Counted from the first letter of the stretch, positions 20,239 to 29,899 are shown. The stretch is 64,000 nucleotides of DNA from Peribacillus butanolivorans (GCF_001273755.1 NZ_LGYA01000001.1:3484498-3548497), one strand, 5' to 3'. A program made the numbers and translations. Notes: generated by a model from the letters alone, not told the origin.

Positions 20239-22545
20239 CTATGGAATAGTCTTCCGAAAGGTTCCTTCACTTTTGTAATACTTGTAAATAATAGAACCAT
20301 CTTCATCCGTCCTAAACAAATAAATATTATATTCTTTCAAGGCCTCAATAACTTGTTCATGTGGGTGACCGTACCTATTCTCCTTTCCAACTGAAATAAG
20401 CGCTGCTTTTGGCTGCAATTGTTCAAGAAAAGGCTTCGAGGAAGAAGTCTTACTGCCGTGATGACCGACCTTCAAAATATGCGCCCGCAACTGTGGGTAA
20501 GTATCCATCAATTCTTTTTCCCCCTCTTCCCCCATATCTCCGGTAAATACCCAGGACAATCCCCCTAACTCTGTATATAAAACAATGGACGAATCATTCT
20601 TATTTTCTTCTTTTTTATGTGGATCTAGAACGAAAAACTCAGCTTCCCCAACTTTCCAATGTTCGCCCCTTCGTACGACTGTCACTTTTACCCTCTTATT
20701 TCTTGCAATGGAAACAAAGTCTTTATCTCGATAATCGTCCTCACTCCAACCTCCAATAACTATCTCCTTAACTTTGAAATTTTCAATGAGTTCTTTTGCA
20801 CTTCCTATATGATCAGCATCGGCATGCGTTAAAATCAGCTTGTCCAAATGGTGAATGCCCTTACTTTTCAGCAGCGGGATAATGATATCATCAGCCGTAT
20901 TATAAGTCTTTCGCTTTTTTTTCCACATTTCCATAGGAAACGTAATTTGTCCCCCCGTATCAATCAAGTAATTTCCTCGGTTAAACGGAAGAGTAATTAA
21001 AATTGAATCACCCTGTCCAACATCAATTATCTGCACTTCACCGAATGGAGATAGCTTTTGTAGATTGTATTGAAAAAGTAAAAGTAAAATCATTATTCCA
21101 CACCAGATTTTACATTTACTAAAAGATTTCTCCCAAGTCAGGAACAGTCCTAAAACTGCAACAACAAGCAACAACATCATAATGAAAAGTGGTTTTCCAA
21201 ACGGAATGGAGGCAAGAGGAAGATTCGATGCAGCATCGGCGACCTTATTACTGAGCAGGAAGGTGAAGTTTAGTAACGAAATAAGGGGTTGACCTAAAAC
21301 AGGAAGTAACAGATGGATAAAGAGGGTGATTAGTGAAAAAGGCAGCAAAATGATGGAATAAAGAGGCACATACAGTACATTTAGAAGCACACCAAGGAAA
21401 GATACTTCATAAAAGTGAAAAAGCAAAATCGGAAGGGCTGCCAATTGGCAGATTGAGCTGACAATGAAAAGTTGTAGTGTCTTTTGTGGGTACTGCAAAA
21501 AGATTTTCGAAGACATAATGATTGAAAAGGTGACAGCGAAAGAAAGCTGAAACCCAATATTATAGAGCATAAGCGGCTGAAAAAATAGCAGCGTCATATA
21601 GACCGCACCGATCGTGGCACCTGCTGAAATTCGTTTCTTGAAAAGCATAAGCAAAAAGAATACCATAGCCATCAAACATGATCTCATCACTGACGGGCTT
21701 GCTCCTGAAAGTATCATGTAAATCGGAAGAAAGATAAGGATGGCAATCATCATTCTTTCGCGAGTAACTCCTAAGCGGATACCAAGATAAAACAACATCC
21801 CTGTTAAAAAACTGACATGAAGTCCCGAAATCGCCAGTAAATGAACAAGACCTAGACGCTGATAGTTAGTAAGATCCCCTTCATCGATATCCGTCTGATC
21901 ACCGAAAATAAGGGCTGTGACAAATCCGCTCGATTCTTCTGGAAAGTGTTTTTTTATATACGAAATTCCTTTCATCCGCAAATTTCGAATTGAAACGACA
22001 ATCGAGTTTCCAACCTTTTTGCATTTCGAAAAAGAAATAGAACTCGCTTTAAATATCCAATGAGTGTTTTGCTGGAGGAGATAACGATGATAATCGAAGC
22101 TGTTTTCATTACGGTGTTTGTCAGGAACCTGCAGATCTCCCTCGGCCGGACAAGATAAACCGATGCGAAGATACTGATTCAGCTTTTCCTTTTCTTGTTC
22201 GGAGGCTACTTTATATCGAAGCATCAGCCGTTCACCTTGTTCACTGATGATGAAACCTTTTAATAGATTTCCATCTATTTTCGGTTGGTCTGTAAATGTA
22301 ATAACAAAACGACTTTCTGTTCCCTTATAAGAAGAGATGTTTCGATGTTCGGAGGCAGTAGCGGACCCTAAAAAAATCCCCATAATCACCATATGAAGTA
22401 TAAGGGTCTTCCCTTCACCCGCACTCGAATAATAAATAAAACAGAGGAAAATAAGGAAAACGATTAAAAGTCTTACACTAAAAAATGAATGGGCCGAAAC
22501 GCCAAACGTGGCCGAAACGGCTAAAAAGAGAAGTTGTCTTGCCAT
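20239..22545 (-). CDS. comEC: DNA internalization channel ComEC/Rec2
   Basis: 768-residue polytopic membrane protein that passes single-stranded transforming DNA into the cytosol. In order: N-terminal membrane helices and an OB-like extracellular domain (about residues 30-200), the competence domain (residues about 205-470, GLVHLLAISGLHVSFLTGM), and a C-terminal metallo-beta-lactamase-like domain with THADADHIG and VGHHGSKTSS. The last is proposed to degrade the non-transported strand. Full length and intact. Last gene of comEA-comEB-comEC, 18 bases after comEB. Confidence 0.96.
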   Translation of the reverse strand: MARQLLFLAVSATFGVSAHSFFSVRLLIVFLIFLCFIYYSSAGEGKTLILHMVIMGIFLGSATASEHRNISSYKGTESRFVITFTDQPKIDGNLLKGFIISEQGERLMLRYKVASEQEKEKLNQYLRIGLSCPAEGDLQVPDKHRNENSFDYHRYLLQQNTHWIFKASSISFSKCKKVGNSIVVSIRNLRMKGISYIKKHFPEESSGFVTALIFGDQTDIDEGDLTNYQRLGLVHLLAISGLHVSFLTGMLFYLGIRLGVTRERMMIAILIFLPIYMILSGASPSVMRSCLMAMVFFLLMLFKKRISAGATIGAVYMTLLFFQPLMLYNIGFQLSFAVTFSIIMSSKIFLQYPQKTLQLFIVSSICQLAALPILLFHFYEVSFLGVLLNVLYVPLYSIILLPFSLITLFIHLLLPVLGQPLISLLNFTFLLSNKVADAASNLPLASIPFGKPLFIMMLLLVVAVLGLFLTWEKSFSKCKIWCGIMILLLLFQYNLQKLSPFGEVQIIDVGQGDSILITLPFNRGNYLIDTGGQITFPMEMWKKKRKTYNTADDIIIPLLKSKGIHHLDKLILTHADADHIGSAKELIENFKVKEIVIGGWSEDDYRDKDFVSIARNKRVKVTVVRRGEHWKVGEAEFFVLDPHKKEENKNDSSIVLYTELGGLSWVFTGDMGEEGEKELMDTYPQLRAHILKVGHHGSKTSSSKPFLEQLQPKAALISVGKENRYGHPHEQVIEALKEYNIYLFRTDEDGSIIYKYYKSEGTFRKTIP

Positions 22546-22562
22546 GCCAACCCCCTGTCTAA

Positions 22563-23123
22563 TTATTTGTTAAATAACAGTTTTGCCTCCTTTTCTAGCT
22601 CCAGCACAGCTTCTTTCTCTAAACCGGATTGTTCAAGTTGACCTAGCAACGAACGTACAAAGTCCTGTTTTTCTTTTCCGTATACATCGATGGCTCCTCT
22701 TGCTTCAACCTTTTCCGTTTTGACCCCAGCCTGCTCAAACAATTCAATTGCATATGGATGGTTTTTATAATCCTCTGCATAATAAACAGCTTTGATTCCA
22801 GCTTGAATGAGTGATTTACAGCATTGCAAGCATGGAAAATGTGTCACATATATTTCCGCCTCTGCAGTCGGCACACCGAATTTGGCACATTGTAAAAGTG
22901 CATTCATTTCAGCATGTATCGTTCTAATACAATGATTATCTATTACATAACAACCATCATCAATACAGTGCGTTCCCCCGGCAATCGAACCATTGTAGCC
23001 TCCCGCAATAATCCGGTTATCCCTAACGATTGTTGCGCCTACAGTTAGTCGTGTACATGTGCTTCTTAAAGCTAGTAAATGGCTTTGAGCCATGAAATAT
23101 TGATCCCAGCTAATCCTGTTCAT
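22563..23123 (-). CDS. comEB: ComEB, dCMP deaminase family
   Basis: 186-residue zinc-dependent deoxycytidylate deaminase: dCMP to dUMP, feeding dTMP synthesis. Zinc ligands are in HAEMNALLQCAK (His-Ala-Glu) and PCLQCCK. An extra His/Cys-rich loop (GGTHCIDDGCYVIDNHC) is typical of dCMP deaminases with a second zinc site. The C-terminus extends beyond the catalytic fold. It sits in the comE operon, though in B. subtilis it is not needed for transformation. AAGGGGACC precedes the ATG. Confidence 0.94.
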   Translation of the reverse strand: MNRISWDQYFMAQSHLLALRSTCTRLTVGATIVRDNRIIAGGYNGSIAGGTHCIDDGCYVIDNHCIRTIHAEMNALLQCAKFGVPTAEAEIYVTHFPCLQCCKSLIQAGIKAVYYAEDYKNHPYAIELFEQAGVKTEKVEARGAIDVYGKEKQDFVRSLLGQLEQSGLEKEAVLELEKEAKLLFNK

Positions 23124-23206
23124 GTTGTGGTCCCCTTTTACTTAATAAAATTGATTTTCTTCAATTTTACCTTCTTCCTGTCCATTTGTGTAGAGAATTC
23201 AATCAA

Positions 23207-23848
23207 TCATTTGACGGAAATAGAATCCTTTAATTTTTCAAACGTTTTATCACCGATCCCTGATACATTCTTCAATTCATCTATCTGCTTGAATTTCCCT
23301 ATCGTATCTCTGTATTCAAGGATGGCCGTTGCTTTTGATGTGCCAATCCCAGACAGGGTTTCTAAATCCTCCTTTGTAGCTGTGTTCAAGTTAACCTGGC
23401 CCCTTGAACTCTCAGATGCCCCTCCAGTAGCCGCAGTTCCGCTCGAGGCGGCTGATGCATTCTCGGGAAGTTCTATGCCCTCTTCACCTATTTGGGGTAC
23501 GTAAATGACCATTTGGTCCTCAACAATTTGGGCAAAATTCACTTTATCCTTATCGGCCTTGTCTGTGAAACTTCCCGCTTTCGAAATCAAATCAATCACC
23601 CTGTCACCTGCCTCCGCAGTAAATATACCAGGTGCCTGTACTGCTCCCTTAACATCGACTTTAATGATAAGAGGTTCTCCCTCCGTTTCAGTTGTCATTT
23701 CATCGATGCCATCGTTTGCTGATACTGTAAAGATATCTTCTGTTTCAACCAGTTCCTTCCCAGGTTGAAAGAAAAAGTAAACTCCTACCGCCCCAGTAGC
23801 TACTGCAGCGGCAATCATCGCCATTTTCTTTTTTAATATTTTATCCAT
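23207..23848 (-). CDS. comEA: Competence DNA receptor ComEA
   Basis: 213-residue membrane-anchored DNA receptor of the competence apparatus. One N-terminal transmembrane helix (about residues 8-28) is followed by an extracellular linker, an SLBB-like domain (IIKVDVKGAVQAPGIFTAEAG) and a serine/alanine-rich spacer. A C-terminal helix-hairpin-helix DNA-binding domain follows (VNLNTATKEDLETLSGIG and LKNVSGIGDKTFEKLK). Complete. It heads the comE operon; GAAGGAGG precedes the ATG. ComK control is known in B. subtilis, but I could not define a convincing ComK box here. Confidence 0.95.
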   Translation of the reverse strand: MDKILKKKMAMIAAAVATGAVGVYFFFQPGKELVETEDIFTVSANDGIDEMTTETEGEPLIIKVDVKGAVQAPGIFTAEAGDRVIDLISKAGSFTDKADKDKVNFAQIVEDQMVIYVPQIGEEGIELPENASAASSGTAATGGASESSRGQVNLNTATKEDLETLSGIGTSKATAILEYRDTIGKFKQIDELKNVSGIGDKTFEKLKDSISVK

Positions 23849-23953
23849 TTCTTAGCCTCCTTCTTTGATTTCGAACATTACATTGTCATAGGACAGATTA
23901 AAAATACATAGTGTTTTTAGGAGATTCGCTTTTAGTGAGAGGAGTTGAAAGTA

Positions 23954-24784
23954 TTGAAGAAAATCGGTGTAATTGGAACAGGCAATATGGGAACGATTTT
24001 AATCGAAGCGTGGCTGGAGGCTAAAATACTAAATCCGGCTGATCTACTCATTACAAATAGAACGCTCTCCAAAGCATTGGTGCTGAAAGAAAAGCATCCC
24101 GGTATCGAGGTAGCGAAAAGCGCCGCCGAGATCGTCCAACAGGCAGACTTTATTTTTCTCTGCGTAAAACCATTACAAATTCACAGCCTTTTACAGGGCA
24201 TCAAACACCATATAAAAAGAGAACAACTACTTATCTCCATTACAAGCCCGCTTTCAGTGGCACAGCTTGAATCAGAAGTGAATGCTCCATGCGCCCGTTT
24301 TATCCCAAGCATAACGAACCGTGTGGGATCAGGGGTATCGTTACTGAGCTTCAGCAAAGGGTGCAGCAAAGAGACACAGCAATCCTTATTAAATCTGGCA
24401 TCTGCCATATCGGCACCGGTCATCATTGAAAATGATATCACCCGGGTAGCTTCCGACATTGTAAGCTGCGGACCTGCCTTCTTTAGCTTTTTAGCACAAG
24501 CTTTTATTGAAGCAGCATGTCAAACAACGAAGATAGATAAAGAAACCGCAACGACTTTGACCGAGAACATGCTGATTGGGTTAGGTGAATTGCTTGGTAA
24601 GGGAGTTTACACATTACCGACCTTACAGGAAAAGGTTTGCGTAAAAGGTGGGATCACAGGGGAAGGAATTAAGGTTTTAGAAGCTGAAACCGGAGAAATG
24701 TTTCATCATCTGTTTCAAGCGACACACGAAAAATTCGCAGAAGATCTTCACGAGGTTGAAAAACAATTTGGCCATCCTTATTAA
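23954..24784 (+). CDS. comER: ComER, pyrroline-5-carboxylate reductase-like
   Basis: 276-residue member of the NADP-dependent P5C reductase (ProC) family encoded divergently from comEA, the classical comER position. The N-terminal Rossmann motif is IGVIGTGNMGTI. The C-terminal dimerisation domain contains the GPAFFSFLAQAFIEAA segment. Start is TTG at 23954, nine bases after AGAGGAG; an upstream in-frame TTG is too close to that site. ComER is not needed for DNA uptake in B. subtilis. Whether it makes proline is undecided from sequence. Confidence 0.9.
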   Translation: MKKIGVIGTGNMGTILIEAWLEAKILNPADLLITNRTLSKALVLKEKHPGIEVAKSAAEIVQQADFIFLCVKPLQIHSLLQGIKHHIKREQLLISITSPLSVAQLESEVNAPCARFIPSITNRVGSGVSLLSFSKGCSKETQQSLLNLASAISAPVIIENDITRVASDIVSCGPAFFSFLAQAFIEAACQTTKIDKETATTLTENMLIGLGELLGKGVYTLPTLQEKVCVKGGITGEGIKVLEAETGEMFHHLFQATHEKFAEDLHEVEKQFGHPY

Positions 24785-24830
24785 TATTCGCATCCAAAAT
24801 CTATTCTCCTTCTAAAAATATAAAAAAATA

Positions 24831-24883
24831 AAGGGTCAGGCCTCCTTTCGCACAGTGTTGTACGATAGGAGGTCTGACCCCTT
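24831..24883. terminator. Long hairpin between comER and yqeM
   Basis: GGGTCAGGCCTCCT pairs with AGGAGGTCTGACCC (one G-U) around an 18-base loop. There are A/T-rich flanks on both sides. It suits a bidirectional terminator for the two converging genes, but its unusual arm length suggests a dispersed hairpin element recruited as a terminator. Confidence 0.7.
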
Positions 24884-24886
24884 GAT

Positions 24887-25630
24887 TTATTTTCTGGCTA
24901 CAAATAAGATTCTTTCGGTTTCTTTACCGACCGGTGCTTCTTCAAGGTCCGCCAGAAGTTCAGAAACTTCAAAACCTGCTTGTTGCAACCATTTTTTATA
25001 TTGCTCTACCGGATAGGTACGCTGATAATGCAACTCATCAAAACGGTCGTACAAGCCACTATCATTGTCCCTCACGAAAAAACTTAAATCATGTTCAACA
25101 CTGTATGCTTCTTCACCCGGGAAGCAATCCCAAATATAGGAGACCTCTTCATCATTGACGGCAAACGTATTATTGTGAAAGATTTCTTCCATCTTATAAA
25201 TAGTATGAACATCAAACAAAAATAATCCGCCATCCTTCAGATGTTCATGCACCCTGGAGAACGTTTTTGCAATATCCGCTTCCTCACGTAGATAGTTCAA
25301 CGAATCACAAAAAATCGTGACACAGTCATATAGACCAAGCCCTTCGAGTTCTGCCATATTCTGCTAAAAAAAGGGAATCGATAACCCTAGCTTCGCCGCT
25401 TTCTCATTGGCAACCATCAACATTTCATCAGACAAATCTACACCAGATACATCAAATCCATGCTGCGCCAGTTCTACTGTTATTTCCCCTGTGCCGCATG
25501 CTAAGTCCAGGACTTTCCTTCCACCAATTCCGTACTGTTCCAGCTTCGCCGTCAGGATCATCAGCCATTTTTCATAGGGAGCGTCCTTCATCAATTCATC
25601 GTATACATAGGCAAAGCGTTCGTAAGTCAT
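24887..25630 (-). pseudogene. yqeM: SAM-dependent methyltransferase YqeM, interrupted by an in-frame TAG
   Basis: A class I methyltransferase gene reading MTYERFAYVYDELMKDAP... with motif I VLDLACGTGEITVELA and GVDLSDEML, broken at codon 89 by a TAG (25366-25364). Reading continues in the same frame with QNMAELEGLGLYDCVTIFCDSL to a normal end KETERILFVARK. The pattern ...IPFF-stop-QNM... fits a single CAG-to-TAG change of a glutamine codon, not a frameshift. No ribosome-binding site precedes the internal ATG at 25357. It overlaps rsfS by four bases, as an intact operon member would. A sequencing substitution error or suppression remain possible. Confidence 0.87.
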
Positions 25631-25983
25631 GGAGTCAATTCACTCTCTAGATCTTCAAAAGGTGCATCTCCCCATAAACGTTCAAGGTTATAATAATTTC
25701 TTTCATCCTTATGGAAAATGTGGGCTACAACATCTCCAAGGTCTACAAGTACCCATTTCGCTTCCTCAAAACCTTCAAGGCGTTTTACATTGATCCCTGA
25801 TTCGTCTGCTTTGCTCTTCATTTCTCGAGCTATAGCTTGTACTTGTTTTTCAGAATTACCATGACAGATTAAAAAGTAATCCGCCACCAAAGAAATACCT
25901 TGCATATTTAGAGCAACGATATCCTCCGCTCTTTTATCGTCCGCCGCTTTTGCTGCAATTACAAGAAGTTCACGTTCAGTCAT
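25627..25983 (-). CDS. rsfS: Ribosome silencing factor RsfS
   Basis: 118-residue RsfS/Iojap protein that binds ribosomal protein L14 and blocks subunit joining when nutrients are scarce. Conserved segments are ADYFLICHGNSEKQVQAIA, GFEEAKWVLVDLGDVVAHIFH and RNYYNLERLWGDAP. GAAGGAGATGTA precedes the ATG, inside the end of yqeK. It sits between yqeK and yqeM as in B. subtilis (yqeL). Confidence 0.96.
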   Translation of the reverse strand: MTERELLVIAAKAADDKRAEDIVALNMQGISLVADYFLICHGNSEKQVQAIAREMKSKADESGINVKRLEGFEEAKWVLVDLGDVVAHIFHKDERNYYNLERLWGDAPFEDLESELTP

Positions 25984-26555
25984 TACATCTTCTCCTTCAA
26001 ATTCATGATTAAATCATTATATGTCTTAAATGTATCAGGGTAAATTGCCTGATTTCTTTTCATTAAAAATACAACTGTATTCCTTAAAGCTTGAATGACA
26101 GCACGATCCAAGTTTTCCTTTGCTGTCTGCCTTACTTCGTCGACTCCAGGAAAAGAACGCCCAGGCTCAATATAGTCAGCAAGATATACGACCTTATCCA
26201 AAAGGCTCATACCGACCCTGCCTGATGTGTGATAGGCAATCGCATCCAATATTTCACGGTCAGTGATACCGGCTTCTTTTTCTACCAGATAAGCCCCTAC
26301 AGGAGCATGCCACAGTTCCATATTGAATTCAAGTAAATCTGGCGCCATTTTTTCAGAGATTATTATTTGCTCCATTTCCTCTTTTGGACGAAATTTTGCA
26401 TAATCGTGGAAAATAGCTGCCAGTTCCGCTTTTTTGACATCTGCACCATACTGTTCGGCAAGTTCTATTGCTGACTCGACCACGCCCAACGTATGAATAT
26501 ACCTGCGCTCGGTTATTTGTTCTTTGACGAGCGCTAATGCTTTCTCACGATTCAT
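25983..26555 (-). CDS. yqeK: HD-domain Ap4A hydrolase YqeK
   Basis: 190-residue HD-domain phosphohydrolase. Metal-binding residues appear in [13 protein letters not shown] (His), [10 protein letters not shown] (the HD pair), [10 protein letters not shown] and AIAYHTSGR. YqeK proteins hydrolyse diadenosine tetraphosphate symmetrically to ADP, an alarmone-removal role. I choose the ATG at 26555 over one three codons upstream because AAAGGG is then suitably spaced and the N-terminus MNREKAL matches relatives. It overlaps the nadD end by 11 bases. Confidence 0.94.
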   Translation of the reverse strand: MNREKALALVKEQITERRYIHTLGVVESAIELAEQYGADVKKAELAAIFHDYAKFRPKEEMEQIIISEKMAPDLLEFNMELWHAPVGAYLVEKEAGITDREILDAIAYHTSGRVGMSLLDKVVYLADYIEPGRSFPGVDEVRQTAKENLDRAVIQALRNTVVFLMKRNQAIYPDTFKTYNDLIMNLKEKM

Positions 26556-27114
26556 ATAAACCATTCCCTTTAATATACTTCACCACTGGATCTGCTATTA
26601 AATATTTCACGGTTTTTCCTGTTCGCAATTTCCTTCGTATCATAGAGGAAGAAATGAACATTTGTGGAACCTTCACCATCGTGATTGGATATTCTGTCTT
26701 TTCATTATAGCCGGGACGTTTCACTCCGACAAAATTGACTAGGTGCATAAGCTCGTCGATCCGGTGCCAATTAGGTAAATACTCAATCATATCTGCACCT
26801 ATTATAAAATAAAATTCATTGCTTGGTTCGCGTTCTTTCAGCAATTTAATCGTATCATACGTATAGGATGTGCCTTTTCTTTCTATTTCAATATCCTCAA
26901 TATAAAAAGATGGGTGTCCAGCTATGGCATTTTCCAACATAGCCAACCTGTCCATATCGGTTACTTCCTCCGTTTTTTCCTTGTGAGGAGGAACATGATT
27001 TGGCATGAATCTAATTTCATCTAACTCTAGAGCATCCAGCACTTCATTAGCTATAATTAAATGACCGATATGAGGAGGATTGAATGTACCGCCAAGAATT
27101 CCAATTTTTTTCAT
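26545..27114 (-). CDS. nadD: Nicotinate-nucleotide adenylyltransferase
   Basis: 189-residue NadD, which makes deamido-NAD from nicotinate mononucleotide and ATP. The nucleotidyltransferase signature [15 protein letters not shown] (residues about 8-22) and the C-terminal [14 protein letters not shown] motif are both present. Normal length. Operon member with yqeK downstream (overlapping) and yhbY upstream (11-base gap). Confidence 0.97.
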   Translation of the reverse strand: MKKIGILGGTFNPPHIGHLIIANEVLDALELDEIRFMPNHVPPHKEKTEEVTDMDRLAMLENAIAGHPSFYIEDIEIERKGTSYTYDTIKLLKEREPSNEFYFIIGADMIEYLPNWHRIDELMHLVNFVGVKRPGYNEKTEYPITMVKVPQMFISSSMIRRKLRTGKTVKYLIADPVVKYIKGNGLYES

Positions 27115-27125
27115 AGATAGGTTCC

Positions 27126-27416
27126 TTAAGGTAGTTTAAGTTGTTTGTTTTCTTTTGATTCTTTATATAACACAATTGTGTTACCGATAATTTGAACCAA
27201 TTCTGCTCTTGCCCCTTTTGATAATGCAAGACCCACATCATTACGGTCTTCTTCACAGTTTTGCAATATGCTAACCTTGATTAGTTCGCGTACTTCTAGC
27301 GCCTCACCAATTTGTTTAATGAGATTATCATTAACCCCGCCTTTTCCAACTTGAAAAATTGGATTTAGGTGATGGGCCTTTGATCGTAAAAATCTTTTCT
27401 GTTTACCTGTTAACAT
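27126..27416 (-). CDS. yhbY: CRM-domain RNA-binding protein YhbY
   Basis: 96-residue single-CRM-domain protein associated with pre-50S ribosomal particles. [27 protein letters not shown] and [16 protein letters not shown] are characteristic, with the GKGG loop placed for RNA binding. AGGAGGTAACAC precedes the ATG, and the gene overlaps the aroE stop by seven bases. B. subtilis yqeI is in the same place. Confidence 0.95.
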   Translation of the reverse strand: MLTGKQKRFLRSKAHHLNPIFQVGKGGVNDNLIKQIGEALEVRELIKVSILQNCEEDRNDVGLALSKGARAELVQIIGNTIVLYKESKENKQLKLP

Positions 27417-28252
27417 GTGTTACCTCCTAGTTTGTTCGAGACAATATCTGTCATTCTTGCTGTATTAGGCATGATGCCCGTCCATATCTCAAAAGCGAGC
27501 GCACCCTGGTAGACAAACATACCAACACCATTTTGCGTTTCCGCCCCTTTTTCCCTCGCTTCACGAAGCAATTTCGTTTGCAAAGGGTTATAGATGATGT
27601 CACTGACAAATGCATCAGCCTTCAATTGGTCCAACTTCAACGGAGAATGTTCAATGTGCGGACTCATTCCAGAAGAAGTTGTTTGGATGATTAAATCATA
27701 TTGTGATAAGCTTTCTTCCGCTTCGGCAATCGTGAGCGCCTTTGATTCTTTATCATATGGGCAATCAGAAACAAGGTGGGCTGCTGTTTCCTTTGTCCGG
27801 TTTGCAATATCAACGTGCTTTACACCTTCTTTTACAAGTGTAAAATAAATCGCACGTGCAGCACCGCCCGCTCCGATCACTAACGTTTTTTTAGCCTTAA
27901 TGTCACCTGATATTTCATCGCATAAAGATTTATAAAATCCTATTCCGTCTGTATTATACCCTATAAATCGTCCATTTTCGTTAATAACTGTATTAACCGC
28001 TCCAATTGCAAGGGCCAGCTCATCTACTTCATCAAGAAGTGGGATGACCGTAGTTTTATGAGGAATCGTGATGTTAAACCCTGCTACACCAAGGGCTTTC
28101 ATACCCTGTACCGCTTCAATCAAGCTCTCTGGTTTTACATGAAAATGGTGATAAACCGCTTCTATATTTTCTTTTTCAAATGCATCATTATGAATGTCCG
28201 GAGACATCGAATGCGCAATTGGATCTCCTATTACCCCATATATCTTATTCAT
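27410..28252 (-). CDS. aroE: Shikimate dehydrogenase
   Basis: 280-residue NADP-dependent enzyme that reduces 3-dehydroshikimate to shikimate in the aromatic amino-acid pathway. The shikimate site is seen in PIAHSMSPDIHNDAF and FNITIPHKTTV (catalytic lysine), and the NADP-binding motif is VIGAGGAARAIYF. Full length. In B. subtilis the gene is called aroD and lies in the same yqeH-aroD-yqeI order. Confidence 0.96.
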   Translation of the reverse strand: MNKIYGVIGDPIAHSMSPDIHNDAFEKENIEAVYHHFHVKPESLIEAVQGMKALGVAGFNITIPHKTTVIPLLDEVDELALAIGAVNTVINENGRFIGYNTDGIGFYKSLCDEISGDIKAKKTLVIGAGGAARAIYFTLVKEGVKHVDIANRTKETAAHLVSDCPYDKESKALTIAEAEESLSQYDLIIQTTSSGMSPHIEHSPLKLDQLKADAFVSDIIYNPLQTKLLREAREKGAETQNGVGMFVYQGALAFEIWTGIMPNTARMTDIVSNKLGGNTC

Positions 28253-28271
28253 AGACAGACGACCCCTATAT

Positions 28272-29381
28272 TTAGATTAATGATTTACGAACTATGACGT
28301 TCACACCTTTTGGAACGTGCGCAACGATCTTCGCACCTGGTTCATTGACAGTTACCCAGCCAAGGCCTGAAAACACAATATCCATTTTACCATCTTTTAA
28401 GGAGAATTCATGAGGAACAAGCTTCGGAAATTCTTCCATCTGTTCAGGACGCGGAGGCGTCAGTAATTCTCCTGCATGATTTTTATATAATTCATCCGCT
28501 TTTTCCAGTTTTGTCCGGTGGATATTTAATTCATTCGAAAGATAGCAAGTCAGCGAGCGTCTGCCACCCGAAACATAGTCCAACCGAGCCAAACCGCCGA
28601 AAAATAGCGTTTGCTCTTCATTCAGCTGATACACTCTCGGCTTGATTTCCTTCTTCGGCATAATCACCTTGAAATCACGTTTATCTACATAATGAGCCAT
28701 TTGATGATGATTAATGATTCCTGGTGTATCGATCAAGGCATGTCCATCATCTAGAGGAATTTCAATCATATCCAAAGTTGTGCCTGGAAAATGAGAAGTC
28801 GTGATGATATCCCCTTCACCACTCACTTCTTTAATAAGACGGTTGATGAAAGTCGATTTACCAACATTCGTACAGCCAACAACATAGACATCTTTATCCT
28901 GACGATACCGTTCAATCGCATCAGCAGCTTCAAGAATATGCTTTCCTTTTTCGGCACTGACAAGGAGAACATCAACCGGATTCAATCCCAGTTCCTTCGA
29001 AGATTGTTTCATCCAATTAATCAATTTGTTCGGCTTTACTGATTTGGGCAGTAAGTCCACCTTATTCCCAATTAAAAGAACATCATTTCTGCCTACAAAG
29101 CGATGAAGGCCCGGCAGCCAGCTTCCATTGAAATCAAAAATATCGACGATTTTGACGATTAATGAATCGGTTTCGCCTACTTTATTCAAGATTTTCAAGA
29201 AGTCATCGTCTGTTAAGGAAACATCCTGAACTTCGTTATAATGTTTCAGTTTAAAGCAACGCTGACAAACAATGCTCTCTTTTTCAAGTGCTGATTTAGG
29301 CGCAAAGCCTAATTCCTTCGGATCTTCCGTCTGGACCTTAACGCCGCAGCCGATGCACACTAATTCTTGATGATTGTTCAA
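28272..29381 (-). CDS. yqeH: Circularly permuted GTPase YqeH
   Basis: 369-residue GTPase needed for 30S subunit assembly. An N-terminal treble-clef zinc finger (VCIGCG and VCQRCF pairs) is followed by the permuted G motifs: NKVDLLP (G4), SAEKG (G5), GCTNVGKSTFINRL (G1), and DTPGIINH (G3). A C-terminal RNA-binding domain follows. I place the start at the TTG at 29381, preceded by GGGAGGAG and overlapping the yqeG stop in TTGA, so translation is likely coupled. An ATG five codons earlier would put that site inside the gene. Confidence 0.94.
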   Translation of the reverse strand: MNNHQELVCIGCGVKVQTEDPKELGFAPKSALEKESIVCQRCFKLKHYNEVQDVSLTDDDFLKILNKVGETDSLIVKIVDIFDFNGSWLPGLHRFVGRNDVLLIGNKVDLLPKSVKPNKLINWMKQSSKELGLNPVDVLLVSAEKGKHILEAADAIERYRQDKDVYVVGCTNVGKSTFINRLIKEVSGEGDIITTSHFPGTTLDMIEIPLDDGHALIDTPGIINHHQMAHYVDKRDFKVIMPKKEIKPRVYQLNEEQTLFFGGLARLDYVSGGRRSLTCYLSNELNIHRTKLEKADELYKNHAGELLTPPRPEQMEEFPKLVPHEFSLKDGKMDIVFSGLGWVTVNEPGAKIVAHVPKGVNVIVRKSLI

Positions 29382-29899
29382 TTGTGCTCCTCCCATTCTA
29401 TCATTCCTTTTCGTTTAAAAAACGCCATAATCTTTCTTTCAAAATAACGATTGATTTTCGTTCTGAATTCGTCAGTCTGTGCGACAGGGACCACTAGGAT
29501 GGTATGAAACCCACCTCTATTTCCGCCCAATACATCCGTCAATAACTGATCGCCGATTACCACTGTTTCCTCTACCTTCAATCCCATCGCCTTACGGGCT
29601 TTATGGAAAGCTTTCGCCATCGGCTTTCTAGCCTGAAAAATAAATGGAATATGAAGCGGATCGGAAAAAGCACGTACCCGTTTTTCATTATTATTGGACA
29701 CAATCGTCACTAAAATCCCATGGTCCCGCATATTGTCAAACCATTTGATTAAATCAGGGGTAGCGGTCGGCCTGTCCCATTCAACGAGTGTATTGTCTAA
29801 ATCAGTAATTACTCCCTTAATCCCTCTTTTTTTCAAATCTTGAGGATCTATATTAAAAATGCTTTTAACATGTTCACTCGGCAAAAATAATTTAAGCAT
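29378..29899 (-). CDS. yqeG: HAD-superfamily phosphatase YqeG
   Basis: 173-residue HAD IIIA phosphatase. Motif I is VITDLDNTLVEWDRP with the nucleophile aspartate and acid/base aspartate; motif II is TIVSNN; the lysine and the acidic motif VVIGDQLLTDVLGGNRGG complete the site. The substrate is not known for bacteria; plant and yeast relatives dephosphorylate phosphatidylglycerophosphate. First gene of yqeGH-aroE-yhbY-nadD-yqeK-rsfS-yqeM. GAGGTGTC precedes the ATG. Confidence 0.93.
   Translation of the reverse strand: MLKLFLPSEHVKSIFNIDPQDLKKRGIKGVITDLDNTLVEWDRPTATPDLIKWFDNMRDHGILVTIVSNNNEKRVRAFSDPLHIPFIFQARKPMAKAFHKARKAMGLKVEETVVIGDQLLTDVLGGNRGGFHTILVVPVAQTDEFRTKINRYFERKIMAFFKRKGMIEWEEHN

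Noticed and set aside
23849..23944. ComK box between comEA and comER
   Set aside because: A-runs and T-runs are present (AAAAATACATAGTGTTTTT), but the spacing does not fit the AAAA-N5-TTTT dyad, so I could not support it.
25357..25373. Frameshift or slippage at the T7 run in yqeM
   Set aside because: Both halves lie in the same frame (difference 273 bases), so a nonsense substitution explains it and an indel does not.
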